Both the position numbers and the translations under genes were made by a program. From NCBI RefSeq assembly GCF_037392515.1, contig NC_090295.1, positions 14,031,001-14,095,000 of the forward strand: a stretch of DNA of 64,000 bases, given 5' to 3'. Source of the DNA: Haliotis asinina (taxonomy: Eukaryota; Mollusca; Gastropoda; Lepetellida; Haliotidae). The notes below the pieces were generated by a model, which was not told where the DNA came from, made no database searches, and was given only the letters and a program-made list of their open reading frames with translations. Shown here one piece after another: positions 1 to 12,115 of this stretch; within the stretch, counting starts at the first letter, position 1, and each line of letters begins with the position of its first letter.

Positions 1-3000
1 CCGGGCTACTCCTCCTTCTGGAAACACAAGTAGAGAGGGAAGTAGGACACGGTCGTCACAAGAAGTAGAGAGACCTGCACCATCTTTGAAGGAATTGTCT
101 GAGGAGGAGATGGAAAAGAAGACGTATTCAATAGTGGACGAATATTTGCATATACAAGATCGCAAGGTCAGTAAGCAAAATGGGTGATCAGGACAACTGC
201 GGAGTCTTAATGAATTATCTTGCTTTGACATCTGACATAACATAAAACAAACATGAATTTTGATATTCAGAGGTAGGATATTTGAGAACTCTGACATATG
301 AGGCATCTTCTACCAATCAAAACTTCGCATCATTTAAATGAAAAGGTACATTTGAAGAAGAAAAAGTATGTATGTATATACCGTCTAAACCGCCTGCGTT
401 GGGACCATTAAAGAGTGCCCATATAGTGGATGTGCTGTTTTAGGGAACTTTTCTCTTTTCAACATGAGAATGATCTGTGTGAAAGACTAAACAGCTATTT
501 AAGTAATCTTCAAAGCCATTTTGACACAGCATGCGACTGATTAATTGAAACGCCAATTATACTTTATGATACACGTGACACATACTTAACTTTACCTCCT
601 TACCTTTAACCATACTGCACAAAACTTTAATCCACTGTGTTAATATAATACGTTCCGCCAATGAACAGCAGTCAAGGTAGCGGATGCTGATTTTGTGAGC
701 ATTAATTATTGTACAGTCAATCAATCAGGCAGTCTTTATTGTGCTGAAATACAGAATAGACTGACACTAGATTAAAGGATGTGTAAATGATAAAAATAAA
801 GTAGCTTCTGCTGTTAACAAATTTTAGTGCTGACTTTGAGATCATGCCAGATTGGAGGGTTACCTGTTTTGAGGACTTAAATTGTTTAGTTTCTAGTTTC
901 TCTTGCTATATATACAATGTAAGTTGTGTGAGAGTGTTCATCAGGTCTGTCGCCTGGCTAATCATATCTGTATGATATGTTGTTTCCCTCTGCTAACATG
1001 ATTGTGATGTATTTTCCAGGAGGCTATTCAGTGTGTACAGGAGTTGAACTCGCCCAAAACCATCCATTTCTTTGTGTATTTTGCAATTAACCATGTGCTG
1101 GAGAGGTCGAAGCAAGCTCGCCAACAAACTGGGCACCTGCTCCATGATTTAATCAACCAGAAAATCATCTCTGTTGACACTTACTTGCAAGGGTGAGCAT
1201 TTGTCTTTATTGAAAACATTTTCTGGGGGGAAAAAAGACAAAATGGACAGGTATTCTTAAAACACAGAACCATGTGTGCAAGTAATTTAAATTGTCGTGT
1301 TTGATACATAAAAGATTTATTGCCATTGGAAAATTGCTCAGTTGTAAGAAATCTTCATAGATAAATGGAGAAATGACAAGCTTTGCTTTACCTGTCTCAG
1401 ATTGACAGAGATTCTTCAGTCAGCTGAGGACATGGAGATCGACATCCCCAAGATCTGGCAATATCTTGGTGAGTTGATCGGACCCATGATCCAAGACGGC
1501 AGTGTTCCACTCAGCTTCCTCAAGAAGGCCTGTGAGCCGTTGAAGCCATCTGGAAAAGCAGGCAACCTCATGGCAGAGATCTTGCATGATGCCAGTCAAA
1601 GACTTGTAAGTTACTTCAGGCAGCTATTTCTGGTGAATTTAGCTTTACATAAGTTAACCAGATACGAATATGTATTGAATAGATCCAGATTTATTATGTC
1701 AATGAATTTGCAAACTTTGAATCCATTACAATTTCATTAAAAAGTGATTTACATTGTGAATATCCTGGAGAAATGTATTTTGTGAATGTTATCAAATTAT
1801 ATTCATGTACAGAGGAAATAATTGCACTTGTATGTTTTGATGTCTATGCAATTTTATTTTAGGGCCACAAGATTGTCACACATTTATGGCGAAACAACTG
1901 CATGGACTGGAGTTTCTTTGTACCTCAGGAAAAAATCCAGCAGTTTTTGAAAGAAAAGGTAAAAGGCTTCACCACTACGACAATCCTCACATTTTCTTTG
2001 CTTATGTTTAGAGGTTCATGTTGCTGATAACTTGTATCTTCAGGTTGCTTCAAAATCTAAAATTCAAGCCTGATTTACCTTGTAGACTACTTCAAAACAT
2101 GCTTTTCTGTGACACCTGTCATTCTGCTATAAAGGGAGATAATCCAGTGTTTCGTCCTTTGTTCCAGAATCTGGAGTTCACCGTAGGCCCTGACTCTGCA
2201 CCTAGCACACCTACCAGTAAAGTGTCCATAGAATGGATCAAGCAGAACCTCTCAGAGCTCTTGCAAAAGCCCAAATGTGATAATGAACAGATATTTGATT
2301 GGATCGAGGTAAGTACTGATGCAGTTAGCATCAAGGTCATCTTCACATGCAAGTGAAGATTTTGTGAATCATAGCTCTTTACCATGGAAACACAGTGCCT
2401 ATGTACATTGATCATTAGCTGTGGGTATATTATTACAAAAATGGTTAATTTATGTACCCATCAGCAAGCTTGGGAAATCAATTTTTTGTTGAACCTTTGA
2501 ACTTCCATTTCCTGCACAACTTTCCCCAGTGATAGAGGTGACATAGATTTCAGTGGGAAAAGTTCACATATGCCTCAAATTCCACTGGAGCACTCTAAAC
2601 ATACTTCTTTTTAATCCCAGGCCAATGTCCCTGATGAGATTACCAAAGAAAACAGATTTATCAGGGCTTTGATGACCACGGTTTGTTCCAGTGCAATAGT
2701 GGGTGAGTGTCTGGATTCATCACAATAGAGAAACAGTATTCTCTTATTCTAACCTATTATGGTTAAGTGTTTGTTTCATATGTTAACAAGTGCTTGCATC
2801 GTACGTATGGACATGAAACCTCTTTTAATACATTGTATTAATTATCAAAGGTCACCTCTCCCTTAGTATATACATCCTTTGTCAGTGAAACTTGAACATA
2901 CCAGTAGCACTGTACCATATTTTCCAGGCACTGGCAACATGACGAAAGTTGACCAAGAACCCATAAAGAAGTGGCGATCCCTCCTGCAGAAGTATCTAGA

Positions 3001-3957
3001 TCACCAGCCTGTATTTGAGCTGCAGGCATTGTATGCTCTGCAGGCACTGGTCCATTCACTGGAGTACCCTTCAGGTATGTTCATGCTAATACTCCTTAGT
3101 CACCCGTAACCTGTACGATTGCATGATTACAATATGGTGTGAATGTTTTGAAGTAGACAATGACCTGAGATCTGTACTTTATTGTAGTTACTTTTCTTTA
3201 CATGTGCTCAGTAAACATCATATCTTGTAAGGTTATCAACTCCTTGGTTAAGTTTATTTTGCACTGGTATTGATATTGTGAAAAAGTGGTTATTTTCAAG
3301 ATATTAAAAAGTACCCATGTAGTTAGAACGATCTCTGACCCGTGAAGGTCCCGGGGTAGAATAGGCCTTCAGCAACCCATGCTTGCCACAAAAGGCGACT
3401 GTGCTTGTCGTAAGAGGCGACTAACGGGGTCAGACTTGCTGCCTTGGTTGACACATGTCGTCGGTTCCCAATTGCGCAGATCGATGCTCATGTTGTTGAT
3501 CACTGGATTGTCTGGTCCAGATTCGATTATTTACAGACCGCCTCGATATAGCTGGAATATTGCTGAGTACCGCGTAAAACAAACTCACTCACTCACTCAC
3601 TAGAACGATCTCTTGTCACCCCAATATCATGGGTTTCTGTCTCCGTGTGTTTACAATGTGTACAGCCCATTTATGGTGTCCCCTGCCCCGATATTCATGA
3701 AAACCATAGTGACTCACTGTTTAGAAAATGTGAACAGCTCTTGTACCTTTTACTTACCATTGTAAATACTTCATCTTTCAGGAGTCTTGCGGACATTCTT
3801 CGACACACTGTATGATGAGGAAATCATCTCAGAAGATGCATTTAATCAATGGGAAACTAGTAAAGAAGAACAGGAAGGGAAGGGAGTTGCGCTCAAGCAA
3901 GTTGTTCAGTTCTTCGCATGGCTACGCGAAGGTGAAGAGGAGGAGGCTGATAGCTGA
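1..3957 (+). CDS. EIF4G: eIF4G C-terminal part (MA3 and W2 domains), 5' end outside window
   Basis: Translation initiation scaffold eIF4G, C-terminal 394 residues. Coding exons read as 1-166, 1020-1192, 1401-1605, 1863-1958, 2168-2308, 2621-2702, 2928-3074 and 3782-3957. Every junction has GT-AG ends and the phases agree. The first exon ends in a Ser/Arg-rich linker and the start of the MA3 domain ([20 protein letters not shown]). MA3 continues through AIQCVQEL and [18 protein letters not shown], the part that binds eIF4A. The last exons encode the W2/AA-box domain ([42 protein letters not shown]), which in the family binds Mnk kinase. The protein ends in an acidic tail before TGA at 3955. 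Domain order and end match animal eIF4G1/3; DAP5/eIF4G2 is less likely from the MA3 wording. The N-terminal MIF4G part must lie upstream of the window. Confidence 0.93.
3337..3600 (+). repeat. SINE-A copy in the last eIF4G intron, with target-site duplication
   Basis: A 264-bp copy of the dominant interspersed repeat, running from 'acccgtgaag'-type head to an ACTC-repeat tail. It is framed by a perfect 13-bp direct repeat TAGAACGATCTCT at 3324-3336 and 3601-3613. That is the mark of target-primed retroposition, and it fixes the two ends of the element. It is the best-delimited copy in the window and serves as reference for the others. Confidence 0.85.
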
Positions 3958-5480
3958 GAATAGGCTTATTACTAGGACAGACTTGGATCACAAACTGCAA
4001 TATGAAATTACAAATATGATTGTCATTGCTGTTTAAATGTGTGCACCAGAGGATGAAAGAAATGATTAATTTATGAGCTTGCTGTATAAATGTGCTTTCT
4101 ACTTGTTGGAGAAAACAAAGGATCTTCTGACAGCCAAATATAACCATGGATGTGTTTATTTTTTTTTGTTGCCATGGTATTCGTTGATGCAGATGTGCTT
4201 GTTAATGCATATAATCATTATGTGCATTTAAAAATTTGCCGACACGGCTGTGCATTTGTATGTATGTCGAGGGAGATATTGACAAGCCGAGGAATGAGGG
4301 AGTCTGAAGAACTTTCAGAATACCTTGTTGATACACTGTGAGGTGCTAGGCTTGTTGGAGGAAGGATATGTAACACTTTAACCAGAAGCCCTGCAAGGGA
4401 AATTCAGTTGTTTCTTTTTTGTTTCTTGGTGAATTCTATGGATCATGTTTTGTTTTTTTTTGATAATCATTCTTAAATTATATACATATATACATATTAT
4501 ATATAAACTGCATAATTTCATATGCAAAGGTGTGTTGGTCGAACTGTATGAATGACCAATACAAACTATCTTGTGGAAGACAAGCCACTGAAGACAAGAA
4601 TATGAAATGTGCATTCTCTATAGACTGTTGACAGTGAACCTGGCAAGGCAGGTTGTGTCAATCTACTTTGGATAATACAAACACTTTGAAGCCAGGACTT
4701 TGTGAACTACAGATGTTCTGAAACACTTCCCAGCTCAACCAACTAAATGCCTCTGAAAGCTATGATTGAGGGGCACATGTGAAGAAAACCTTGTAATATG
4801 GCTGCAACAGACGCCTACTTTGTTGGGGCCAAAATCTGCCTCTCTATTTTGCATGAGAAATTTGTATAGCTGATAACCATTACAGATGTCTGATCTACCC
4901 TTCAAAACCGTTGCAGGGAAACAAGTTTCCCAACAATGACATGAGTTTATTGAATGTGAATGCCTATGGATATGTTTGTGTATATATTGACTACAAGGAT
5001 ATTGGTATGACAATGGAGTTTGTTTGAATTCCTATTCATGGAAATATGGCCCATTTCCATTGAAAAGGAAAGTCATAAAAGCTATTATTCTGTCATATAA
5101 TGTTGAAAGTTCAAAATATCCATGAAAAAAAATTATTGATTATGTGATTGGTACCTCAGATATATAGTGAAGAGGTATCAAATATACAGGTTGCAACTAA
5201 TAGGAGATGTGAAACTTGCCTTTATTTATATTTGTAGGATTTGATAATGTAAGCCTCATGTCCTCAAATGAATTGATGGTGTGATTGTGCTCGGTGATTG
5301 TGCTCGGTCAGTTATGGCTGACTAGCAGCTCTCCTACCAGTATCGTTGGTTGAGCTGGGCACAAACTCCTCCCTTCCCAAATGCTGTCTGTGATTACTAT
5401 GAGCTAACAGGCAGCCTGCTGAGCGTGACCACCACAGTAATGACAGAACGCAAACTGATGTAAATAAAACAAGCCAATGA
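3958..5480 (+). other. Probable 3' UTR of eIF4G
   Basis: AT-rich sequence after the eIF4G stop with no convincing coding frame. An AATAAA at 5463-5468 is a plausible polyadenylation signal, which would give a 3' UTR of about 1.5 kb. A small tandem duplication (gtgattgtgctcg) lies near 5282-5308. The end point is an inference. Confidence 0.45.
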
Positions 5481-6316
5481 CAGACTTTCAAAAGAGGATA
5501 TTTTGTTGTCTTTCACCTTTTTAGCTTTGTTAACAAAGTGCTGGGTTGTCTGAGGTCCCAGACGTGCCCTGTTAGCCCAGTGGTTTAAGACTATTCACTG
5601 ACATTAGCTCCATTGTTCCCTTGTGTACAGTAATCATGTAGTATTGGATGAAATTACTGGATTGGATCATTACTATTCACTGTTAGCTGGTTTGAAAATA
5701 ACAATAAACTATGTCGATGGGTATGTCTTAGCGAGTAGGCGACTCAACTTAGGGATATTTTTGTGGGTTAACAGTGATCTCTTCGAGGGGGAATTTCAGA
5801 TTTTTTTTTTGCAACTTACATCATATGTTAATTTTTTTGCACTGTCCCAGCGGTCTGTAAATAATCAAGTGATTAATAAGCATGAGCATCCATGTTCAGG
5901 GGTATTTCGCCATTAAAACCAGGATGTTTTGTAAATAATTTGCATTGACCAGTCACAAACGTCAAAAACATTTTACCTTTATCCAGGCGTGTTGTTGCCC
6001 CAAAACGCATATTTCACGTCGGTGTACATGTACTTGAAATTTCATATAATCAGGGGGCAGTTTTGGCAGCCTTATGATAAAACATGCGCTTATGCCCTCA
6101 CTTTCCACACAGACCCGTGCCAGTTATATTCGGACACTTTACACAATTTCCATATACTTGCATGTTAATTTAGTATAGCATCAATATTCCTCATGTAATT
6201 GTAAGATCCAAGTCAAATTTTGCACATTTGTGAGGAGTCCTCTAAGCTACAATCCCATAATTTGTTTAATCTTCCACTGCCTATTGAATAGCAACAGGTC
6301 GAACGACCTACGCACA
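5481..6316. other. Intergenic, nothing recognised
   Basis: AT-rich DNA with short spurious frames only. No repeat family or gene was recognised here. Confidence 0.5.
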
Positions 6317-6469
6317 GTACTAGCTGGCGACCAGTTATCGCCAACACCCGACTGCAGCGCTTCAACTCTCGTGGCCTATGGCTTTAGTGATGTGTCAATG
6401 TGTGAAATATTACAAATCAAGCTGTCTTCCACAGCCAGGTGTTGGCGATAACTGGTCGCTAGCCAGTAC
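6317..6469. repeat. Foldback (hairpin) element
   Basis: Inverted arms of about 32 bp: GTACTAGCTGGCGACCAGTT... at 6317-6348 and its near-perfect reverse complement at 6438-6469, with a ~90-bp centre. The arms contain the palindromic word TGGCGATAACTGGTCG. Looks like a small foldback MITE. No clear target duplication was found. Confidence 0.65.
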
Positions 6470-6757
6470 CGAGAAATCCTTAACATAGCGCCCTGCGGGA
6501 TAGTGCGTTGTGATATTGTGCATACGTAAGTTACATACTGTAGTGGTCAGAAAACTGAACTGAAATGCTATATGCAGAGCAGAGATAGTTTCAGGTTTGC
6601 CTTTCAAAATTTACAAGGATCCATCCTGAACTCACTTCATGAAAAGTAAATAAAAGTATTAAAAGTACTTGCTACACTGAAACAAGTATGTCTGGAAATT
6701 ACGTCATGTGTCCGATTAAAACTTTCACGGGTCTGAAGTTTCAATATGTGTGTTATG

Positions 6758-6900
6758 GTAGGGTAGCCTTACGGTTAATGCCTTTTCTCGTCACGCAAAA
6801 GACACTTCGATTCCGCATGTGGGTACAGTGTGTGAAGACCATTACTGGTGGACCCTGTCGGTGGCTTTGCTAAAATATTGCTGAAACAGACGTTAAATAA
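6758..6900 (+). repeat. SINE-B copy (tRNA-like head)
   Basis: Reads 'tagggtagcc', then a cgtcacgc..gattccgcatgtgggtac body, a degraded form of the tRNA-type A and B box head seen in better copies, followed by 'aaaatattgctgaaacagacgttaaa'. Degenerate but clearly the same family as the copies at 41096 and 44504. Confidence 0.7.
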
Positions 6901-8140
6901 CTCCCACCGCCTTTGTGAAACGGGTTCATGGACTCCAGGCAGCAGACAACAAGGTGATATGAACTTGAAGTGTACACCATTACTGACGTCTCTTGCCGAC
7001 GAATGAGTAAACGTTTTCTGTATCAAAACTGTTTTGGATATGTTTATGCCTCGGGGTACCTATGTATAAACTTCTTGAAACAATAAGGGAACTATGTTAC
7101 GTAGTATGATTAACTGTGGGCTACCAAGTAACAGCAGAAGAATGTTTATTTGCGGTTTATCCCAGTGAATGAGTGCCTGTTACGCGACACAAACTCCCAT
7201 GAACACGGCATCTCGAGGAGCTAAGCCCTTTCCAAGTATGATCTGTCCTAAATTTATGAAATCAGTTAAGTGATCCTATTTCAGGAAAAAAAAAGAATGT
7301 TCGATAACTTTTTAAAGATTGAATTTCGCAGAACATATCTGTTGTTTTCCAACAACGAACCTCAGATTTGCACAAACAAAACATTATCCACCCCTGGTTA
7401 TGACAGAAAAAAAGTCTTGGAATATGACATGTCTCGGTTCATCATAAATTACAACATGTATTTATGAATCATTAAGTTAATTTCAAATGGCGATTAGTCA
7501 CTTGTAGAGGTAGGTATTGCACTTCGTTCTGTAATTAGTTTGGACAAGAATTTCATTCGCAATTCATGTTTCGATTGTTGCTGTTGTAATTTAAAATTGA
7601 TGCAAAGTTTGTCGGGGAAACGGTCTAAGGGAGGTAATCCTATTCTTAACCAATGGTAGTGATGTGTCGGTTAGAGTTATTTCCCTTCAGATAAAGATTG
7701 TGGAGAACGACAAAGCGTGTTTTGACTTTTGTATTGGTTTCAACCAAAGCACCATTCCGGGCGTCTGTGAACGTGGATTTACATTCTGCGTTAGATGTTT
7801 ATAACGAAACCTCGTGATAGATGACTGAATAAGGTAGTGATCCACATAAGGGACATATCTGACCACTGACATTTTGATGATGAGTCGTGTTCTGTGCGTC
7901 CACAGAAGAGTGTCGATATTTCTGGTGATCAACATTTTCACTTTCGGTCGCTAAATACCATCAACTTTGCAACATTGCTATTTCGCAAGGGACGTGTAAT
8001 TTGTATATAAGGGCCCTTTAGACGCGCTAAATGGACGGGTGGGACATTAAGAACTGAGGTAAATATTAATTATGAAAGTGATATATATTCGTATGAATGA
8101 CAGTTACATGATTGTGACTTGTGTCCAAACATGTGAAAGG
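6901..8140. other. Intergenic, nothing recognised
   Basis: About 1.2 kb between two SINEs with no supported gene. Contains the word 'gggaggtaat', common in mollusc intergenic DNA, near 7631. Confidence 0.5.
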
Positions 8141-8373
8141 AGTGAGTGAATTTAGCTTTACGCCGCACCCACCAGTATTCCAGCTACACGGCGGCGACTT
8201 GTAAGTAATCATGTCGGGGCAAGATAATCCAGTGATCAACAGCATGAGCATCAATTTGCGCAATTGGGAACCGATGACGTGTCAACAAGCCTAACCACCC
8301 GACCCAGTTAGTAGCCTCTTTCGACAAGCTTGGGTTACTGAAGGCCAATATTCTAGCCCGAACCTTCTTGGGT
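8141..8373 (-). repeat. SINE-A copy
   Basis: Inverse orientation: begins 'agtgagtgaatttagctt', carries 'acgccgcaccc..gtattcc' and 'gatcaacagcatgagcatca', and ends at 'ctgaaggccaatattctagc'. Nearly full length. Confidence 0.8.
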
Positions 8374-8499
8374 AGAGTGTGAAAGGAAAGAATAGAAAGG
8401 GAGGTTTGTCATTCTTCACAAAGTATTCTTTTTTTTCATGTGATGTGAACTATATTTTCAGGGAGGTTAGGGACATGGCTCAAAACCAAAGCTGTTTAT

Positions 8500-9060
8500 T
8501 CCCCCGGCATGTAAGGCGGGGTGATATAGTCGAAACCACGTCTGTCCGTCCGTCTGTAATCATTTTGTTTCCGGAGCACGGCTCAAAAACTGCTAAATAT
8601 CTTTCAGCAAAACTTGCCAGATATGTGAAGCAGACCTTAAAGTGGTGCCGTTTGCTGTTTGCAGATTTTAGCAATGTATCCTTTTCAGAGTTTCAGTGGA
8701 AACAATTCTGACTTAATCTCAAAATGGTGAAATGGGCTTCGTTTCAGGAGCACAGCTCCGAAACTATTTAATATCTTTCCACAAAACTTGGCAGATATGT
8801 GAGACAGACCCCAAAGTGGTGCTTGTTGCTATTTACAAAGATTTGGCATTTTTATTTTTCCCCAGTCTCCATGGAAACAATTCAGACTCAACAGGGAGGG
8901 ATGGGCTTCGTTTCCGGAGCACAACTCGAAAACCATTTCAGATCTTGGCAGATATGAGACAGATTTTGAAGTGGTGCCTTTTGCTGTTTGCAGATATGTG
9001 GCATTCATATTTTTCATGATTTCCATGGAAACGATTCAAACTTAGTCTAGAAACACATCA
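8500..9060. repeat. Satellite-like tandem array, ~3 units
   Basis: Three diverged units of roughly 180-200 bp. Each runs through 'gtttccggagcac.gctc', 'aaaacttg.cagatatgtgag', 'aagtggtgcc.tttgctgttt', 'tttccatggaaac.attc'. The same unit builds the array at 24965-25790, so it is a dispersed satellite family. The start is a 'gtccgtccgtctgt' tract. Confidence 0.8.
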
Positions 9061-9143
9061 AGTAACTGTCGGATGATTTGTCCTTTCAAATATGTTGGGG
9101 CCGGGGAGATATGCCAACTTCTAATGACTCTTGTTTATCATAT

Positions 9144-9317
9144 GCTGAACCTTGAACTGGCCCCTTATGGAGATGTTTCTGAACCTTGAACTGGCCCCTC
9201 ATGGAGATGTTTCTGAACCTTGAACTGGCCCCTTATGGAGATGTTTCTGAACCTTAAACTGGCCCCTTGTGGAGATGTTTCTGAACCTTGAACTGACCCC
9301 TTATGGAGATGTTTCTG
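9144..9317. repeat. 34-bp minisatellite, ~5 copies
   Basis: Five consecutive near-identical copies of a 34-bp unit (tctgaaccttgaactggccc + cttatggagatgtt). They differ by single substitutions such as ttatgg/tcatgg/ttgtgg. Noncoding, about 80 bp past the satellite array. Confidence 0.9.
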
Positions 9318-10427
9318 ACAGCTATTTCAGACATTCAATTGACAAATTCCAGATATTTCTAAAGGGTAGATACGTCCTGGATCCTGTATGGCGCAATCGT
9401 TTTCTGAAAATAACAGAATTTGTCCGTGATGGAATTAACATTTGGTGTGATATTCTGAATAAATTACATAATGTCTGTCCGGCCTTTAAGTTCAAGTACT
9501 GACTGTGAAGCAAGACTTAGTGCAACGAACGTAGATAACGGCTGTCCTCAGATGCCTTTTGCGTATGATGTCAATAACCTGATATTATCTGTAACCAGTC
9601 CGTAATAATTCTGCCAATTTTTCCTTTGGAAGGGGATATTATTTACGTAATCGTTCATATTTCTTTTTATTTAATCTTTTTGAAACCACCAATAAGTGAT
9701 CGCACCAAAACACATCCGAATAAATATATGCACTAAAACGATTATATCTACATAAGTGCACTGTTTATCTCTTTACACATGTAGGAGAGTGGTGTCTGAT
9801 TACTCTGAAGAAGAGATTTTGTACTTTCGGATGGAAAAAACACGGTAACAAAGTCATATCAAAGAGACTCGGTGTTAATAGATACAATGTACATAAAGGC
9901 CCAGAATAAATAATTTGTAAACTTGATTTTGTGTAAATTTAAGACAGAAATACAAGGGGTATACTGAGACGGCCAACGCCGTTGCATGACTGAATGCATT
10001 AGTGGGAAACGCGATACCGCAAGGTAACCTACCTCTTACAGCTCTACGCTCATGATGGAAAGAAAGACTGTTATACGGCTGTTGTTGTTGAAGCTTATCA
10101 CCCACTTTCAGTAAAACACACACACTTAGGTCCTTCAGATCAAACAAAAGGCTTAAGTAATCGACTAATAATTTCTCCTCGAGTGGTTCTGGGGTTTTGC
10201 GTTGTGAACTCACATGAAATACTCACGCAGGTCACAAGTTCACTCAAGGGACTTCCTGAGAATATGATAAACGAATCTCTGAATCTGTGATTTTTTCAGT
10301 TTTAAGCACCACTTAACCTAACATGTTTATAAATGGTCATTATACACTTGTGTTTGAACCATAACATTTGATGAATGCGATTAGTTAAGTTATTTTGTGT
10401 TTTTGTTAGAGCTTATTTCAGAAGGGG
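9318..10427. other. Intergenic, nothing recognised
   Basis: Moderately AT-rich. Frames here are short and lack recognisable domains. Confidence 0.5.
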
Positions 10428-10658
10428 ACCCGTGAATGTCCGTGTTAGAATCTTCAGTAACCCATGCTTGCCGTAAAAGGCGAAAACGGGATCGGGTGGT
10501 CAGACTCGCTGACTAGATTGATGCATGTCATCGGTTCCCATTTGCGCAGATCGATTCTCCTGTTGTTGATCACGGTTTTTTTCTGGTCCAGACTCGATTA
10601 TTTGCAGACAGCTGCATATATCTGTGCGACCTAAAACTCAACACACTCACCCACTTAC
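10428..10658 (+). repeat. SINE-A copy
   Basis: From 'acccgtgaatgtccgtgtta' through 'catgcttgccgtaaaaggcg' and 'tgttgttgatcac' to an 'actcaacacactcaccc' tail. Same orientation as the copy at 3337. Confidence 0.8.
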
Positions 10659-10805
10659 TATTTGAGAAGGGATGTTGGAGTGAGTGTGTGTCAGAGTGTC
10701 GGTAACAGGAACTGTATGTCTCGAGATATATAACACGATGACAGAATCTACCTTTTGTTACTTCAGTCGAGTAGAGTACTTAAACCTGCAGCTCTAAACA
10801 TTTTC

Positions 10806-10903
10806 ACCCGTAAAGATCCGTATTAGACACAATCAACGGGGTCATGTGGTTGATCACCAGATTGTCAGGCCCAGACTCGAAAATTTACAGAACGTCGCCA
10901 GAC
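10806..10903 (+). repeat. Truncated SINE-A copy
   Basis: Internally deleted copy: head 'cccgtaaagatccgtatta' joined to 'ttgatcaccagattgtcagg' and ending 'cagactcgaaaatttacag'. It abuts the palindrome that begins at 10902. Confidence 0.65.
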
Positions 10904-11121
10904 TAAAATGCTTTATGGTTCAATTTCTTTACTATACAAGGTCACAACGTTTCGAGACAGTTTCTAGTCTCTTCTTCAGGTGAAGTGTTCAGGTGAAGTG
11001 TTCACCTGAAGAAGAGACTAGGAACTGTCTCGAAACGTTGTTACCTTGTATAATAAATTAAAGAAGTTGAACCATAAAGCATTTTTAGTTTGATTCCACC
11101 AACTTCTAAATGCCTTTGAAA
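10902..11121. mobile_element. Palindrome with hammerhead-like cores on both strands; possible Penelope-like element terminus
   Basis: Arms of ~85-90 bp (from 'actaaaatgctttatggttc' at 10902 to its complement ending near 11089). Each arm contains CTGAAGA, a 5-bp stem GAGAC/GTCTC with an 8-nt loop, then GAAAC: 11006-11036 on + and 10949-10979 on -. This is the CUGANGA / stem II / GAAA layout of hammerhead ribozymes, which are known at the ends of Penelope-like retroelements. A clean stem I and cleavage triplet were not found. The tail 'aacttctaaatgcc' at 11101-11114 recurs at a second such foldback near 32065. Confidence 0.5.
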
Positions 11122-12115
11122 CAACTTCAATATATCTGACAGCAGGAATGTATCTGAATGTATCTGACAGCAGCCTGAAACAACAAACAAACCTGCAATT
11201 AACTTATCATGTCTTCGCCTATCTTACTAAATGGTGTCATTTTCAGAATTAAGAATGGTTCCCATTCCAAAGGATATATGTTCGTCGAAATATTGTCGCT
11301 CCCATGGCTCTTTAGGCGACATGCCGTTTTCTTATATTACTGAACGCCTATGATCACCTATTGCTTACTACACCGTGTAGTATGATGTTATTTTAATATG
11401 TTCTTGACAATGCATCGCGCGACCAAACCACGAAATGGAACGTATTGTTTGTACACACCTCTCAAGAAAGAATTCCAGATCAAGTGATATAACCGTTCTG
11501 GTTCCGTGCAGGGTATCCTAAGCAGACCTGTATAAGATTAGGTCAATTCCTTGTCGGAACGCACCGCAAACGTGAACGAGGGGAGGTAATCACGGTTTCG
11601 GCAAATATATCACAGTGGTTTCAGGGCCAGTTATTTGATGTGTTTATGAAAGAGAGCAGTATTACATCGACTTGAATATGTTTATGTATCCATTAACCAT
11701 GTTTGGCGATCCAAAAGGAATATATGTACGTAACAAAAGGCATGTTTGAAAACTGTAATTCTCACCTTTCCGTTGCAGAGAAATTGTTTCCACAAAAAGA
11801 AAGCTGTTGTTCCGGCAATGTTATCGCGGATCTAGAGTGTACTGTTTGCCGTTGAACATACCAGAGGTGTTGGAAAACAGCAGAAGAAAGATCAACGAAA
11901 AGTTATTCAGTCTTACCAAAGGAACTATATATTTTTTCACAGGACAAGTTGATGAGGACTTTAACCCCCATCATCTGAACAAGTATGACACATCTGCATA
12001 GATTCGAAGTGATGGCAGCATGACTGAAGAGGCAGTGAGATCGACATGATTGAACTTTTGGGATAAGACCAAGGGGATTGTTGATCTTCAGTAACACGCC
12101 AACTTGTTCTTCAAA
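11122..12115. other. Upstream region of the LRR gene
   Basis: No coding gene recognised. An acceptor-like 'cctttccgttgcag' ends at 11779 and the sequence after it may be 5' UTR of the LRR gene. An in-frame stop at 12092 bounds the coding frame. Confidence 0.3.

Noticed and set aside
6317-6469. Rho-independent terminator or tRNA-like structure
   Set aside because: Long-arm hairpin with ~90-bp centre and no T tract; better explained as a foldback element in a eukaryote.
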